A stretch of 35,803 nt of DNA from an uncultured Ruminococcus sp. (GTDB taxonomy: Bacteria; Bacillota; Clostridia; Oscillospirales; Ruminococcaceae), in NCBI GenBank assembly GCA_949283135.1, contig CASDRM010000084.1, positions 1 to 35,803 on the forward strand, in the 5' to 3' direction. Each line of letters starts with the position of its first letter. Within the stretch, counting starts at the first letter, position 1. A program made the position numbers and the translations under genes. Positions 1-6,901 of this stretch are shown here, in pieces. The notes beneath the pieces were generated by a model. That model made no database searches, was not told where the DNA came from, and saw only the letters and a program-made list of their open reading frames with translations.

Positions 1-388
1 CCATCATGTTTCCCCAGTAGACAGGGACTCTGACCGTGTTGAAGCCCGCGTCTTTGAAGCCGTCTATAATATCCTTTGTGGTTTCGGGTGAGCCCCAGCA
101 GGTCTCGTAGTTTGTCGGGCTGTTGTCTCCTATTATCTGCGCACCGCTGTAAATCCTCGTCTCGTCGCCGTAGTAGGCGTCAAAGGTGTTGCCGAGGTTG
201 ATCCCTATTCCCATGTCCTTGGCTGTTTGCATGGCTGACATATCGGCAACCTGTTCGCTTTCAGGTGTGTCGCTGTCCTTAGTTTCAGAGGCGTCATCTT
301 GGGCGTTCCGCATGCCTGAACAGGAACATAGCACGGCGGTTGACAATGTCAGAGACAATAAAAGCGAACATATTCCGGATAATTTCAT
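1..388 (-). CDS. GH5-family glycanase (endoglucanase-like), lipoprotein, partial
   Basis: Only the first 129 codons are inside the window; the gene runs off the left edge. The product starts with a lipoprotein signal peptide: a Lys near the N-terminus, a hydrophobic stretch of about 15 residues and a lipobox-like LCS-C with Cys23 as the acylated residue, then a polar Asp/Glu/Ser-rich linker to about residue 48. The mature part opens with MGIGINLGNTFDA, the conserved start of GH5 cellulase/mannanase barrels, followed by ETCWGSPETT and then AGFNTVRVPVYW, the conserved Arg-containing strand of GH5. The family hydrolyses beta-1,4-glucans, mannans or xyloglucan outside the cell by a retaining mechanism; the catalytic Glu residues lie beyond the window, so the substrate is open. 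The start has a good AGGAGA site 6 nt upstream. Surface GH5 cleavage would feed the intracellular GH43/GH31 enzymes found downstream; that link is inference. Confidence 0.85.
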   Translation of the reverse strand, partial: MKLSGICSLLLSLTLSTAVLCSCSGMRNAQDDASETKDSDTPESEQVADMSAMQTAKDMGIGINLGNTFDAYYGDETRIYSGAQIIGDNSPTNYETCWGSPETTKDIIDGFKDAGFNTVRVPVYWGNMM

Positions 389-420
389 AGTAGCTCTCCT
401 ATATTCGTATTTTTGCATTA

Positions 421-449
421 AGTATATCATAATATGGAGACTTTCGCAA
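421..449 (-). promoter_or_regulatory. Candidate sigma-A promoter of the GH5 gene
   Basis: On the minus strand TTGCGA (449-444), a 17-nt spacer and TATACT (426-421) form a good vegetative promoter about 33 nt upstream of the start codon. Just upstream of the -35, at 468-478, is the perfect inverted repeat ACAGT-G-ACTGT, a possible activator or repressor site. Confidence 0.5.
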
Positions 450-509
450 TGATAACTTTTTTGACCGACAGTGACTGTGATTTAAAATTATTTGATATGT
501 TCTTAAAGT

Positions 510-546
510 AAAATATTCCCCGCGTTTAATTCGCGGGGAATATTTT
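510..546 (-). terminator. Intrinsic terminator of the SDR gene
   Basis: A 15-bp perfect stem (AAAATATTCCCCGCG and its complement) with a 7-nt loop overlaps the stop codon of the SDR gene by two bases. The A/T base of the stem supplies a U tract on the minus-strand transcript. It separates the SDR gene from the GH5 gene downstream. Confidence 0.8.
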
Positions 547-1552
547 ATGCCGTTTTCGGAAGGTATGTTCTTTTTATCCATTCGATCGTGTCGCGAAGCG
601 TTTCGGAAATGCGGCGTGGCGAGTAGCCTAATTTTTCTGTCGCTTTTCTGTGTGAAAATTTCGCGTTTGTGCCAAGTACCATTACTGCGTACGGGGTGAA
701 ATACGGCTTCTTGCCCATTTTCAGGCTGATTTTCTCCACTAATCTTGCAGCCATTGACGCAAGCTTGAGAGGAACCGTAAACAGCGGTCTCTTTCTTCCT
801 GTTATTTTGCTCGCGGTATTCAGCAGGTTGTCAACCGAGACATATTCGCCGGAGAGAATGTAGCACTGTCCTCTCTCTCCCTTTTCGCAGCAGGCTATCA
901 CTCCGTCGGCAACATCTCTTACGTCAACAAAGTCATAGCCGCCCTTAACCGAGACGGGAAGCTTTCCCTCGCAGTAGGAGATAAGCATACTTGTCGTGCT
1001 GCCCATGGCTATGTCGCCAGGTCCGATTATGCCTGACGGATGGATGACTGAGGCGTTAAGACCCTTTTTCGCCGCGTCGAGCACCAGAGCCGTCGCTTTA
1101 GCCTTGCTCTTTGCATACCAGCCTGAAACCTTGTCGGGAGAGAACTCGGATATCTCGCTCATAACTTTTCCGTCCGGAAGCTCTGGTATCGCGTGAACAG
1201 AGCTAACATGTACCAGCTTGTCAATGCCACGCTCCCGACAAAGCTTGATGATATTCGCAGTGCCTCCGACATTTACTTCTGCAAGCTTTTTGTTTGGAGC
1301 GCTTCCGATATAGATTATTCCCGCGCAGTGTATCAGGCAGCAGGGATGGGTAATGTTTGCTGTCCAGTCCTCAAGTGATTTCATGTCTGTCACATCGCCG
1401 TAGGTGATGGTTACTCCCTTTGGAAGCAGCGAAAGGTTCTTGTCATTAGGCAAAACCAGCGCGTTGACCTTGGCGCCGCTCTTGAGAAGTTGACTCAGCA
1501 CATGGCTTCCTAAAAAGCCGGTAGCGCCCGTGATATAATACTCTGAATACAT
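545..1552 (-). CDS. NAD(P)-dependent epimerase/dehydratase (extended SDR family)
   Basis: A 335-residue extended short-chain dehydrogenase. The Rossmann motif TGATGFLG (residues 8-15, Gly9/12/15) binds NAD(P); the active site shows Ser117/Ser118 (HVSS) and YAKSK with Tyr146 and Lys150. HPSGIIGPGD (171-180) and FVDVRDVADG (from 209) are family signatures of the dihydroflavonol-reductase/3-beta-hydroxysteroid-dehydrogenase/sugar-epimerase branch, so the substrate cannot be named. No signal peptide is present, so it should be cytoplasmic. The start at 1552 was chosen because AAGGAGG lies 8 nt upstream; an in-frame longer version begins 15 codons earlier without a ribosome site. It is transcribed divergently from a TetR regulator across a short shared promoter region, which suggests regulation by that protein. 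Confidence 0.85.
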   Translation of the reverse strand: MYSEYYITGATGFLGSHVLSQLLKSGAKVNALVLPNDKNLSLLPKGVTITYGDVTDMKSLEDWTANITHPCCLIHCAGIIYIGSAPNKKLAEVNVGGTANIIKLCRERGIDKLVHVSSVHAIPELPDGKVMSEISEFSPDKVSGWYAKSKAKATALVLDAAKKGLNASVIHPSGIIGPGDIAMGSTTSMLISYCEGKLPVSVKGGYDFVDVRDVADGVIACCEKGERGQCYILSGEYVSVDNLLNTASKITGRKRPLFTVPLKLASMAARLVEKISLKMGKKPYFTPYAVMVLGTNAKFSHRKATEKLGYSPRRISETLRDTIEWIKRTYLPKTA

Positions 1553-1602
1553 ATAATCTGCCTCCTTCTTAAAGTTTATCAGATTAAATAATTGCACATG
1601 TG

Positions 1603-1631
1603 TTGATTTTCTTTCACAATTATATTATAAT
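1603..1631 (+). promoter_or_regulatory. Candidate sigma-A promoter of the TetR-family gene
   Basis: TTGATT (1603-1608), 17-nt spacer, TATAAT (1626-1631), giving a leader of about 100 nt before the regulator's start codon at 1739. Confidence 0.6.
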
Positions 1632-1652
1632 ACACTTGTATAGGAAATCCAA
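1624..1652 (-). promoter_or_regulatory. Candidate sigma-A promoter of the SDR gene
   Basis: Minus strand TTGGAT (1652-1647), 17-nt spacer, TATAAT (1629-1624). Its -10 overlaps the -10 of the opposing TetR-gene promoter (1626-1631). Confidence 0.6.
1630..1641. promoter_or_regulatory. Candidate operator (inverted repeat) between divergent promoters
   Basis: ATACA-CT-TGTAT, a 5-bp perfect inverted repeat, sits at the start-site side of the TetR-gene promoter and between the -35 and -10 of the SDR promoter, where a bound repressor would block both. A second palindrome, CACATGTG, lies at 1595-1602 next to the -35 of the TetR-gene promoter. Assignment to the TetR protein is inference. Confidence 0.35.
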
Positions 1653-1738
1653 CCGTCAGCTTTTTGTGAGATGAAAGATATCCGTCACGGGCAGCAGATG
1701 CGTTGATTATTTCACAAAACTTTCATCGAGGTGAGAAA

Positions 1739-2284
1739 ATGAAAACAGACGCAAGAGTCAGGTACACTAAGCAGGTGCTTAAAAACACCCTTCTCGGGCT
1801 GCTTGAAAAAAAGCCGATAAACCGCATTACAGTTAAGGAGGTATGCGAGATTGCTCAAATAAACAGGGCAACCTTTTATTCGCACTACACCGATTGTTTT
1901 GATTTGCTTGAGAAAATCGAAAATGAGTTTATGAAAGAGTATGAGGCGTCGCTGTCTTATATTGAGGGGCTGGACGTAAGGAAAATGGTGCTTGCCATTT
2001 ACGACATGATAGACAACAATATAGAGCTTTGCAAGGTGCTGGTATTTGGCAACACTAATTATTCGCTCATAAAAAAGATGATTTCCTTAGCCCACGACAT
2101 CAGCATAGAAAACTGGAAAAAATACCTGAAGAAAGCTAAGGACTGCGAGCTGGAAATGCTTTTTACCTGCCTGTCCGCGGGATTGACGCAGGCTGTCGTC
2201 GAGGGATACCAGAGGTATGAAAAGGATGACGTCATAGCGTTCGTAAATTCTATGGTAGTAAGCAGTCTCAAGCCATATATGTAA
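1739..2284 (+). CDS. TetR/AcrR-family transcriptional regulator
   Basis: A 181-residue one-domain regulator. The N-terminal helix-turn-helix is clear: RITVKEVCEIAQINRATFYS (residues 29-48) matches the TetR signature in which the recognition helix ends in R-x-T-F-Y-x-H-Y. The rest is a mostly helical ligand-binding domain of the type common in Clostridia. The start at 1739 follows GAGGTGAG at a normal distance; a longer frame from 1703 lacks a ribosome site. It is divergent from the SDR gene and probably controls it and itself; the ligand is unknown. The gene ends before a terminator shared with the convergent large gene to its right. Confidence 0.9.
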   Translation: MKTDARVRYTKQVLKNTLLGLLEKKPINRITVKEVCEIAQINRATFYSHYTDCFDLLEKIENEFMKEYEASLSYIEGLDVRKMVLAIYDMIDNNIELCKVLVFGNTNYSLIKKMISLAHDISIENWKKYLKKAKDCELEMLFTCLSAGLTQAVVEGYQRYEKDDVIAFVNSMVVSSLKPYM

Positions 2285-2320
2285 AATTGCCATTTTTCTT
2301 AAATCAATTCATACGCAGCA

Positions 2321-2354
2321 AAAAACCGTTCCGGGATTTTCCGAAACGGTTTTT
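2321..2354. terminator. Bidirectional intrinsic terminator
   Basis: AAAAACCGTTCCGG, a 6-nt loop and CCGAAACGGTTTTT form a 14-bp stem with one mismatch, with A and T tracts at its two ends so that it can serve both strands. It lies between the convergent TetR gene and the activase-type gene. Confidence 0.8.
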
Positions 2355-2373
2355 GTGTAATGTTGTACTTTTT

Positions 2374-5300
2374 TCAGACGGTAACAAGATTGTCGGCGGT
2401 TTTGCTCGGCGCTCCGTCAGGCTGCTTTGCAGCGTTAAGACGCTTTACCGCAGTCGAGAGCATAAGCTTTATGCGGTTGAACTGGTTTACCTCGGAAGCT
2501 CCGGGGTCATAGTCAACGGCAACGATGTTCGCTTCGGGGTAAAGCTTTTTAAGAGCCTTGATAGCGCCCTTTCCGACGACATGGTTCGGCAGACATGCAA
2601 ACGGCTGTATGCAAACAATATTAGGCACGCCTGAGCGTATAAGCTCTGCCATTTCACCGGTAAGCAGCCAGCCCTCGCCGTACTGGTTTCCGAGGGATAT
2701 GATAGGCTTGGCGAGCTTCGCAATCTTTTCTATATCCATCGGAGGCTCGAATCTTTTACTGTTTCTAAGCGCCTTAATGGCGGGATCACGCAGGAATCTT
2801 ACCGCTTTTACAACCGCCTCCGCTATCTTTGACGACGCGAGGCTTGTGCCTAAGAACCTATGCTTGTATACCGAGTTATAGGCGCAGTAGTTCAAAAAGT
2901 CCATAAGATCCGGCACTACTGCCTCGGCGCCCTCGTTTTCGAGGAGATTGACAAGTCCGTTGTTGGCAAGCGGCATATACTTTACGAGTATCTCGCCGAC
3001 TATGCCGACTCTCGGCTTTACGACGCCCTCGTTGAGCTTGAGATTGTCAAAATCTCTGACTATTCCTTCGCAGACCGCCTTGTAGCTATACCTTGATTTC
3101 GGATTTACAAGGGAATCAATCGCAATTTTGCGCCACTTGTCGTGAAGCGCGTTTGCCGAGCCGGATACAGCTTCATAGGGGCGGACGCGGTACAGGCAGC
3201 GCATCAGTAGGTCGCCGTACACTACCGCCTTTCCGGCGTTTATGAGCAGGGAGGGAGATATCTTGAAGCCCTTGTTTTTCTCCATTCCGTTTGCGTTGAG
3301 GGAAATTACCGGTATGTGACCAAGGTGCACCTTCTCAAGCGCGCGGCGGATAAATCCCACATAGTTGCTGGCGCGGCAGCAGCCTCCGGTCTGCGACATA
3401 ATGATGGCAAGATGGTCGGTGTCGTATTTTCCGGAAAGCACAGCCTCCATTATCTGTCCGACGACGGTTATCGAGGGAAAGCATGCGTCGTTGTTTACGA
3501 ACCTGAGTCCGGTATCTATAGCTGTCCTGTTGTCGTTATCAAGGATGACGATGTTGTAGCCGCTGCTTTTGAACACAGGCTCGAGGATGTCGAAGTGTAT
3601 CGGGCTCATCTGAGGGCAGAGTATCGTGTAGCCCTCTTTCTTCATTTTGCGCGTAAACTCGGCGCGGCGGTACGCGGCGCTTTTAGGAGCTGCTTTTATT
3701 CCGCGTCTGTTTCTCTGCTTCATCGCAGAAAGAAGACTTCTTATCCTGATCCTTGCCGCTCCGAGGTTGCTGACCTCGTCAATTTTAAGAACGGTATACA
3801 GCTTATTGCTTCCCTCAAGTATCTCGGACACCTGATCTGTTGTCACGGCATCAAGACCGCAGCCGAAGGAGTTGAGCTGTATGAGCTCGAGGTCGTTTCT
3901 GTTCCTTACAAACTCCGCTGCGGCGTAAAGCCTTGAATGGTAGACCCACTGGTCGGTCACCCTGAGCGGCTTGTCAGGAGTGAAATCTATCGGCAGGCTG
4001 TCCTCTGTAAATACGGCAAGACCGTATTCGGAAATCATTTCCGGGATACCGTGGTTTATTTCAGGGTCGACGTGATACGGACGCCCCGCAAGGACTATTC
4101 CGAACCTGTTGTTTTTCTCCATCCATTCAAGGGTCTGCCTGCCCTTTTCACGGATGTCCGCTTTAGCTCTGTGCTGCTCCTGCCATGCCTTGTGAACCGC
4201 GTCCCTGACCTCATGCTCGGGGATGTCCCATTCCTTGCGGCAGAGCTCTACAAGCCTGTTAGCCGCGATTTTTTCGGTGGTGAAGGATATGAACGGTCTT
4301 ATGTATCTTACCTCGCCGTCGGCGATCTGCTCGACATTGTTTTTGAGGTTTTCCGGGTAGGAGATAACTATTGGGCAATTAAAGTGGTTCTGCGCTCCGG
4401 AAAATTCCTGATGCTCGTAGAATACGCAGGGATGGAAGATGGTTTTTACTTCCTGGTCAATAAGCCACTGGACGTGCCCGTGAGAAAGCTTTGCGGGGTA
4501 GCATTCCGATTCCGAGGGTATGCTTTCCATTCCGAGCTCATATATCTTGTGGCTCGACTTGGGAGAAAGTATCACCCTAAAGCCGAGCTCGCGGAAGAAG
4601 GTAGCCCAGAAGGGGTAGTTCTCATACATATTGAGGACTCTGGGTATTCCGATCTCGCCGCGCGTTGGGTTTTCAAGCGGAGGATAATCAAATATTCTTT
4701 CAAGCTTGTAAGCCGACAGATTAGGCGCCTTTTCCGATGCCGCCGCTGCTCCGAGCCCTTTTTCACACCTGTTGCCGGTTATGTATCTGCGTCCACCTGA
4801 GAAGGTGTTTATAGTCAGCATGCACTTATTCGAGCAGCCGTTACAGTGAGTGGTAGAGGTTGTATATGTAAGGGCAAGTATTTCGGGTATTGAAAGCATC
4901 GAAGTTTTCTGCCCGGTGTAGCTGTCTTTGGCTATGAGCGCCGCTCCGAACGCACCCATTATGCCGGAGATATCCGGGCAGATTACGTTTGCTCCCGATA
5001 TCTTTTCAAACGCCCTGAGGACAGCCTTGTTCAAGAATGTGCCGCCCTGAACTACTATATTATTTCCGAGGTCTGAGGCTCCCGCAAGCTTGATTACCTT
5101 GAAGAGCGCGTTTTTGATTACCGAGTAGGCAAGTCCGGCGGAAATATCCTCGACTGTCGCGCCCTCCTTCTGAGCCTGTTTTACGTTTGAGTTCATGAAT
5201 ACCGTGCACCTTGTTCCGAGGTCTATCGGGTGCTCGGCAAAAAGAGCTTTGTGAGCAAATTCCTCGGCGGTGTAGCCGAGCGACTGGGCAAAATTCTCTA

Positions 5301-6651
5301 TAAACGAGCCGCAGCCGGACGAGCACGCCTCGTTGAGCATTATCGTGTCCACCGAGCCGTTTTTGAGCTTGATGCACTTCATATCCTGACCGCCGATATC
5401 AAGCACGCAGTCGACGTCCGGGTCAAAGAAGGACGCCGCCGTGCAGTGAGCTATGGTCTCGACCTCTCCGGCGTCAAGCGAGAACGCGGACTTGAGCAGC
5501 GCCTCGCCGTAGCCGGTCGAGCAGGAGCGGACTATAGAGGCGCCCTCGGGAAGCCTTTCGCCGAGAGCGGCAATGGCCTTTATTGCTGTCTGCACCGGCG
5601 AGCCGAGATTGCCCGCGTAGTATGAGAACAGAAGCTGACCCTGCTCGCCGATAAGCGCGAGCTTTGTCGTTGTCGAGCCGGCGTCGATTCCCAAGAAGCA
5701 GTTTCCCTTATAGTCCTCAAGTCTTGCCTTAGCCACAACGGCTTCCGAGTGCCTCCGGCAGAATTCGTCGTATTCTTCCTGAGACGAGAAAAGAGGCTCA
5801 AGCCTTTTAAGCTCAAACTCCATGTTTATTCCCGACTGGAGCTTTTTAATAAGCGAATCGGGTGAAAGCTCCGGAGCGTCCGACGCCTCAAGAGCCGCTC
5901 CCATAGCGGGGAAGAGGTGGGAATTGTCCGGGTCTACTATTTCATTAGGCGCGAGCTTAAGGGTGCGTATGAACGCTTTTTTTAGCTCGGGGAGAAAGTG
6001 AAGAGGTCCTCCCAAAAACGCCACGCAGCCTCTTATAGGCTTTCCGCACGCCAGACCTGATATCGTCTGGTTGACTACCGCTTGGAATATCGAGGCTGCG
6101 ATATCCGCTCTTTGCGCTCCGTCGTTGATAAGCGGCTGTATGTCGGTTTTGGCGAACACGCCGCACCTTGCTGCGATAGGGTATATTCTTTTATAGTTTT
6201 CCGCCTCGTGATTAAGCCCGAGGGCGTCTGTCTGCAAAAGAGAAGCCATCTGGTCGATAAACGAGCCGGTGCCGCCTGCGCAGACTCCGTTCATTCTCTC
6301 CTCGAGACCGCCGCGGAAGTATATGATTTTGGCGTCCTCTCCGCCGAGTTCTATCGCTACGTCTGTCTGCGGCGCGAGCTTTTCAAGGGTGGTAGCAACT
6401 GCCGCCACCTCCTGCACAAATGGTATGCCGAGCGCTTTGCCTATATTTATCGAGCCCGAGCCTGTAACCTTTAGCTTAAGGGAAAATTCTCCGATACGCT
6501 TCTTGGCTTCGGTGAGGAGCTCCTGTACGGCGGACTGGATCTGCGCGCAGTGACGGCGGTACTCTCCGAAAATTATGTTGTCATTCTCGTCAAGGATAAC
6601 GAGCTTGACGGTTGTGCTTCCGATATCAATTCCTGCACGGTATGTTTTCAT
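2374..6651 (-). CDS. Acyl-CoA dehydratase activase / 2-hydroxyglutaryl-CoA dehydratase-type fusion protein
   Basis: A 1425-residue protein made of two ASKHA ATPase domains followed by dehydratase-like domains. Domain 1 (residues 1-260) has GIDIGSTTVKL (7-17), GGED (103-106), CAGGTGSF with Cys124, and RCGVFAKTD with Cys163, the cysteines that in HgdC-type activases hold a dimer-bridging [4Fe-4S] cluster. Domain 2 (319-575) repeats this: GIDAGSTTTKL (321-331), DIGGQDMK (418-425), EACSSGCGSF (441-450), RCTVFMNSN (481-489). A cysteine cluster at 603, 606, 610 and 629 follows, then a DUF2229-like part from about 665 and an HgdB/C-like C-terminal part with NDACFP and SQTGGCCRASN. HgdC proteins drive ATP-dependent one-electron reduction of 2-hydroxyacyl-CoA dehydratases; the fused giants are conserved in Clostridia with unproven substrate. 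The length is normal for the fused form. It is transcribed alone, so genomic context gives no partner. Confidence 0.85.
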   Translation of the reverse strand: MKTYRAGIDIGSTTVKLVILDENDNIIFGEYRRHCAQIQSAVQELLTEAKKRIGEFSLKLKVTGSGSINIGKALGIPFVQEVAAVATTLEKLAPQTDVAIELGGEDAKIIYFRGGLEERMNGVCAGGTGSFIDQMASLLQTDALGLNHEAENYKRIYPIAARCGVFAKTDIQPLINDGAQRADIAASIFQAVVNQTISGLACGKPIRGCVAFLGGPLHFLPELKKAFIRTLKLAPNEIVDPDNSHLFPAMGAALEASDAPELSPDSLIKKLQSGINMEFELKRLEPLFSSQEEYDEFCRRHSEAVVAKARLEDYKGNCFLGIDAGSTTTKLALIGEQGQLLFSYYAGNLGSPVQTAIKAIAALGERLPEGASIVRSCSTGYGEALLKSAFSLDAGEVETIAHCTAASFFDPDVDCVLDIGGQDMKCIKLKNGSVDTIMLNEACSSGCGSFIENFAQSLGYTAEEFAHKALFAEHPIDLGTRCTVFMNSNVKQAQKEGATVEDISAGLAYSVIKNALFKVIKLAGASDLGNNIVVQGGTFLNKAVLRAFEKISGANVICPDISGIMGAFGAALIAKDSYTGQKTSMLSIPEILALTYTTSTTHCNGCSNKCMLTINTFSGGRRYITGNRCEKGLGAAAASEKAPNLSAYKLERIFDYPPLENPTRGEIGIPRVLNMYENYPFWATFFRELGFRVILSPKSSHKIYELGMESIPSESECYPAKLSHGHVQWLIDQEVKTIFHPCVFYEHQEFSGAQNHFNCPIVISYPENLKNNVEQIADGEVRYIRPFISFTTEKIAANRLVELCRKEWDIPEHEVRDAVHKAWQEQHRAKADIREKGRQTLEWMEKNNRFGIVLAGRPYHVDPEINHGIPEMISEYGLAVFTEDSLPIDFTPDKPLRVTDQWVYHSRLYAAAEFVRNRNDLELIQLNSFGCGLDAVTTDQVSEILEGSNKLYTVLKIDEVSNLGAARIRIRSLLSAMKQRNRRGIKAAPKSAAYRRAEFTRKMKKEGYTILCPQMSPIHFDILEPVFKSSGYNIVILDNDNRTAIDTGLRFVNNDACFPSITVVGQIMEAVLSGKYDTDHLAIIMSQTGGCCRASNYVGFIRRALEKVHLGHIPVISLNANGMEKNKGFKISPSLLINAGKAVVYGDLLMRCLYRVRPYEAVSGSANALHDKWRKIAIDSLVNPKSRYSYKAVCEGIVRDFDNLKLNEGVVKPRVGIVGEILVKYMPLANNGLVNLLENEGAEAVVPDLMDFLNYCAYNSVYKHRFLGTSLASSKIAEAVVKAVRFLRDPAIKALRNSKRFEPPMDIEKIAKLAKPIISLGNQYGEGWLLTGEMAELIRSGVPNIVCIQPFACLPNHVVGKGAIKALKKLYPEANIVAVDYDPGASEVNQFNRIKLMLSTAVKRLNAAKQPDGAPSKTADNLVTV

Positions 6652-6669
6652 TTAACGCATCTATCTCCC

Positions 6670-6699
6670 GATATACAATATAGTGTAAAATACTGTCAA
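6670..6699 (-). promoter_or_regulatory. Candidate promoter of the activase-type gene
   Basis: Minus strand TTGACA (6699-6694), an 18-nt spacer and TATATC (6675-6670) just upstream of the gene. Farther upstream is an extended -10 (TGCTATACT) without a clear -35. The rest of the 250-nt gap (6652-6901) is A/T-rich and holds only the terminator of the upstream operon. Confidence 0.4.
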
Positions 6700-6803
6700 T
6701 AATCATCTGTATTGTAAAATTGAAATTACATTCCTAATCAGTATAGCACATTTTTTTTGATTTGTGTGTTTTTTAGCAGAAAAAAATATATTTTTTTTGT
6801 GAT

Positions 6804-6838
6804 AAAAGCCGCCCGCCCGAGAATTCGGACGAACGGCT
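6804..6838 (-). terminator. Intrinsic terminator of the GH43-GH31 operon
   Basis: On the minus strand AGCCGTTCGTCCG pairs with CGGGCGGGCGGCT (13 bp, including three G-U pairs) around the loop AATTCT, followed by a TTTT tract. Confidence 0.75.
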
Positions 6839-6901
6839 TGTTGATTTTGTATAAAATTACGAGGATAGTTCTGAAATAAAAGCTCAATCAGCCTAAAGCG
6901 A

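Noticed and set aside
3316..4800. Two long plus-strand frames (206 and 287 codons) opposite the activase-type gene
   Set aside because: They are shadows of the high-GC third-position codon use of the 1425-residue gene; neither has a ribosome site or family motif.
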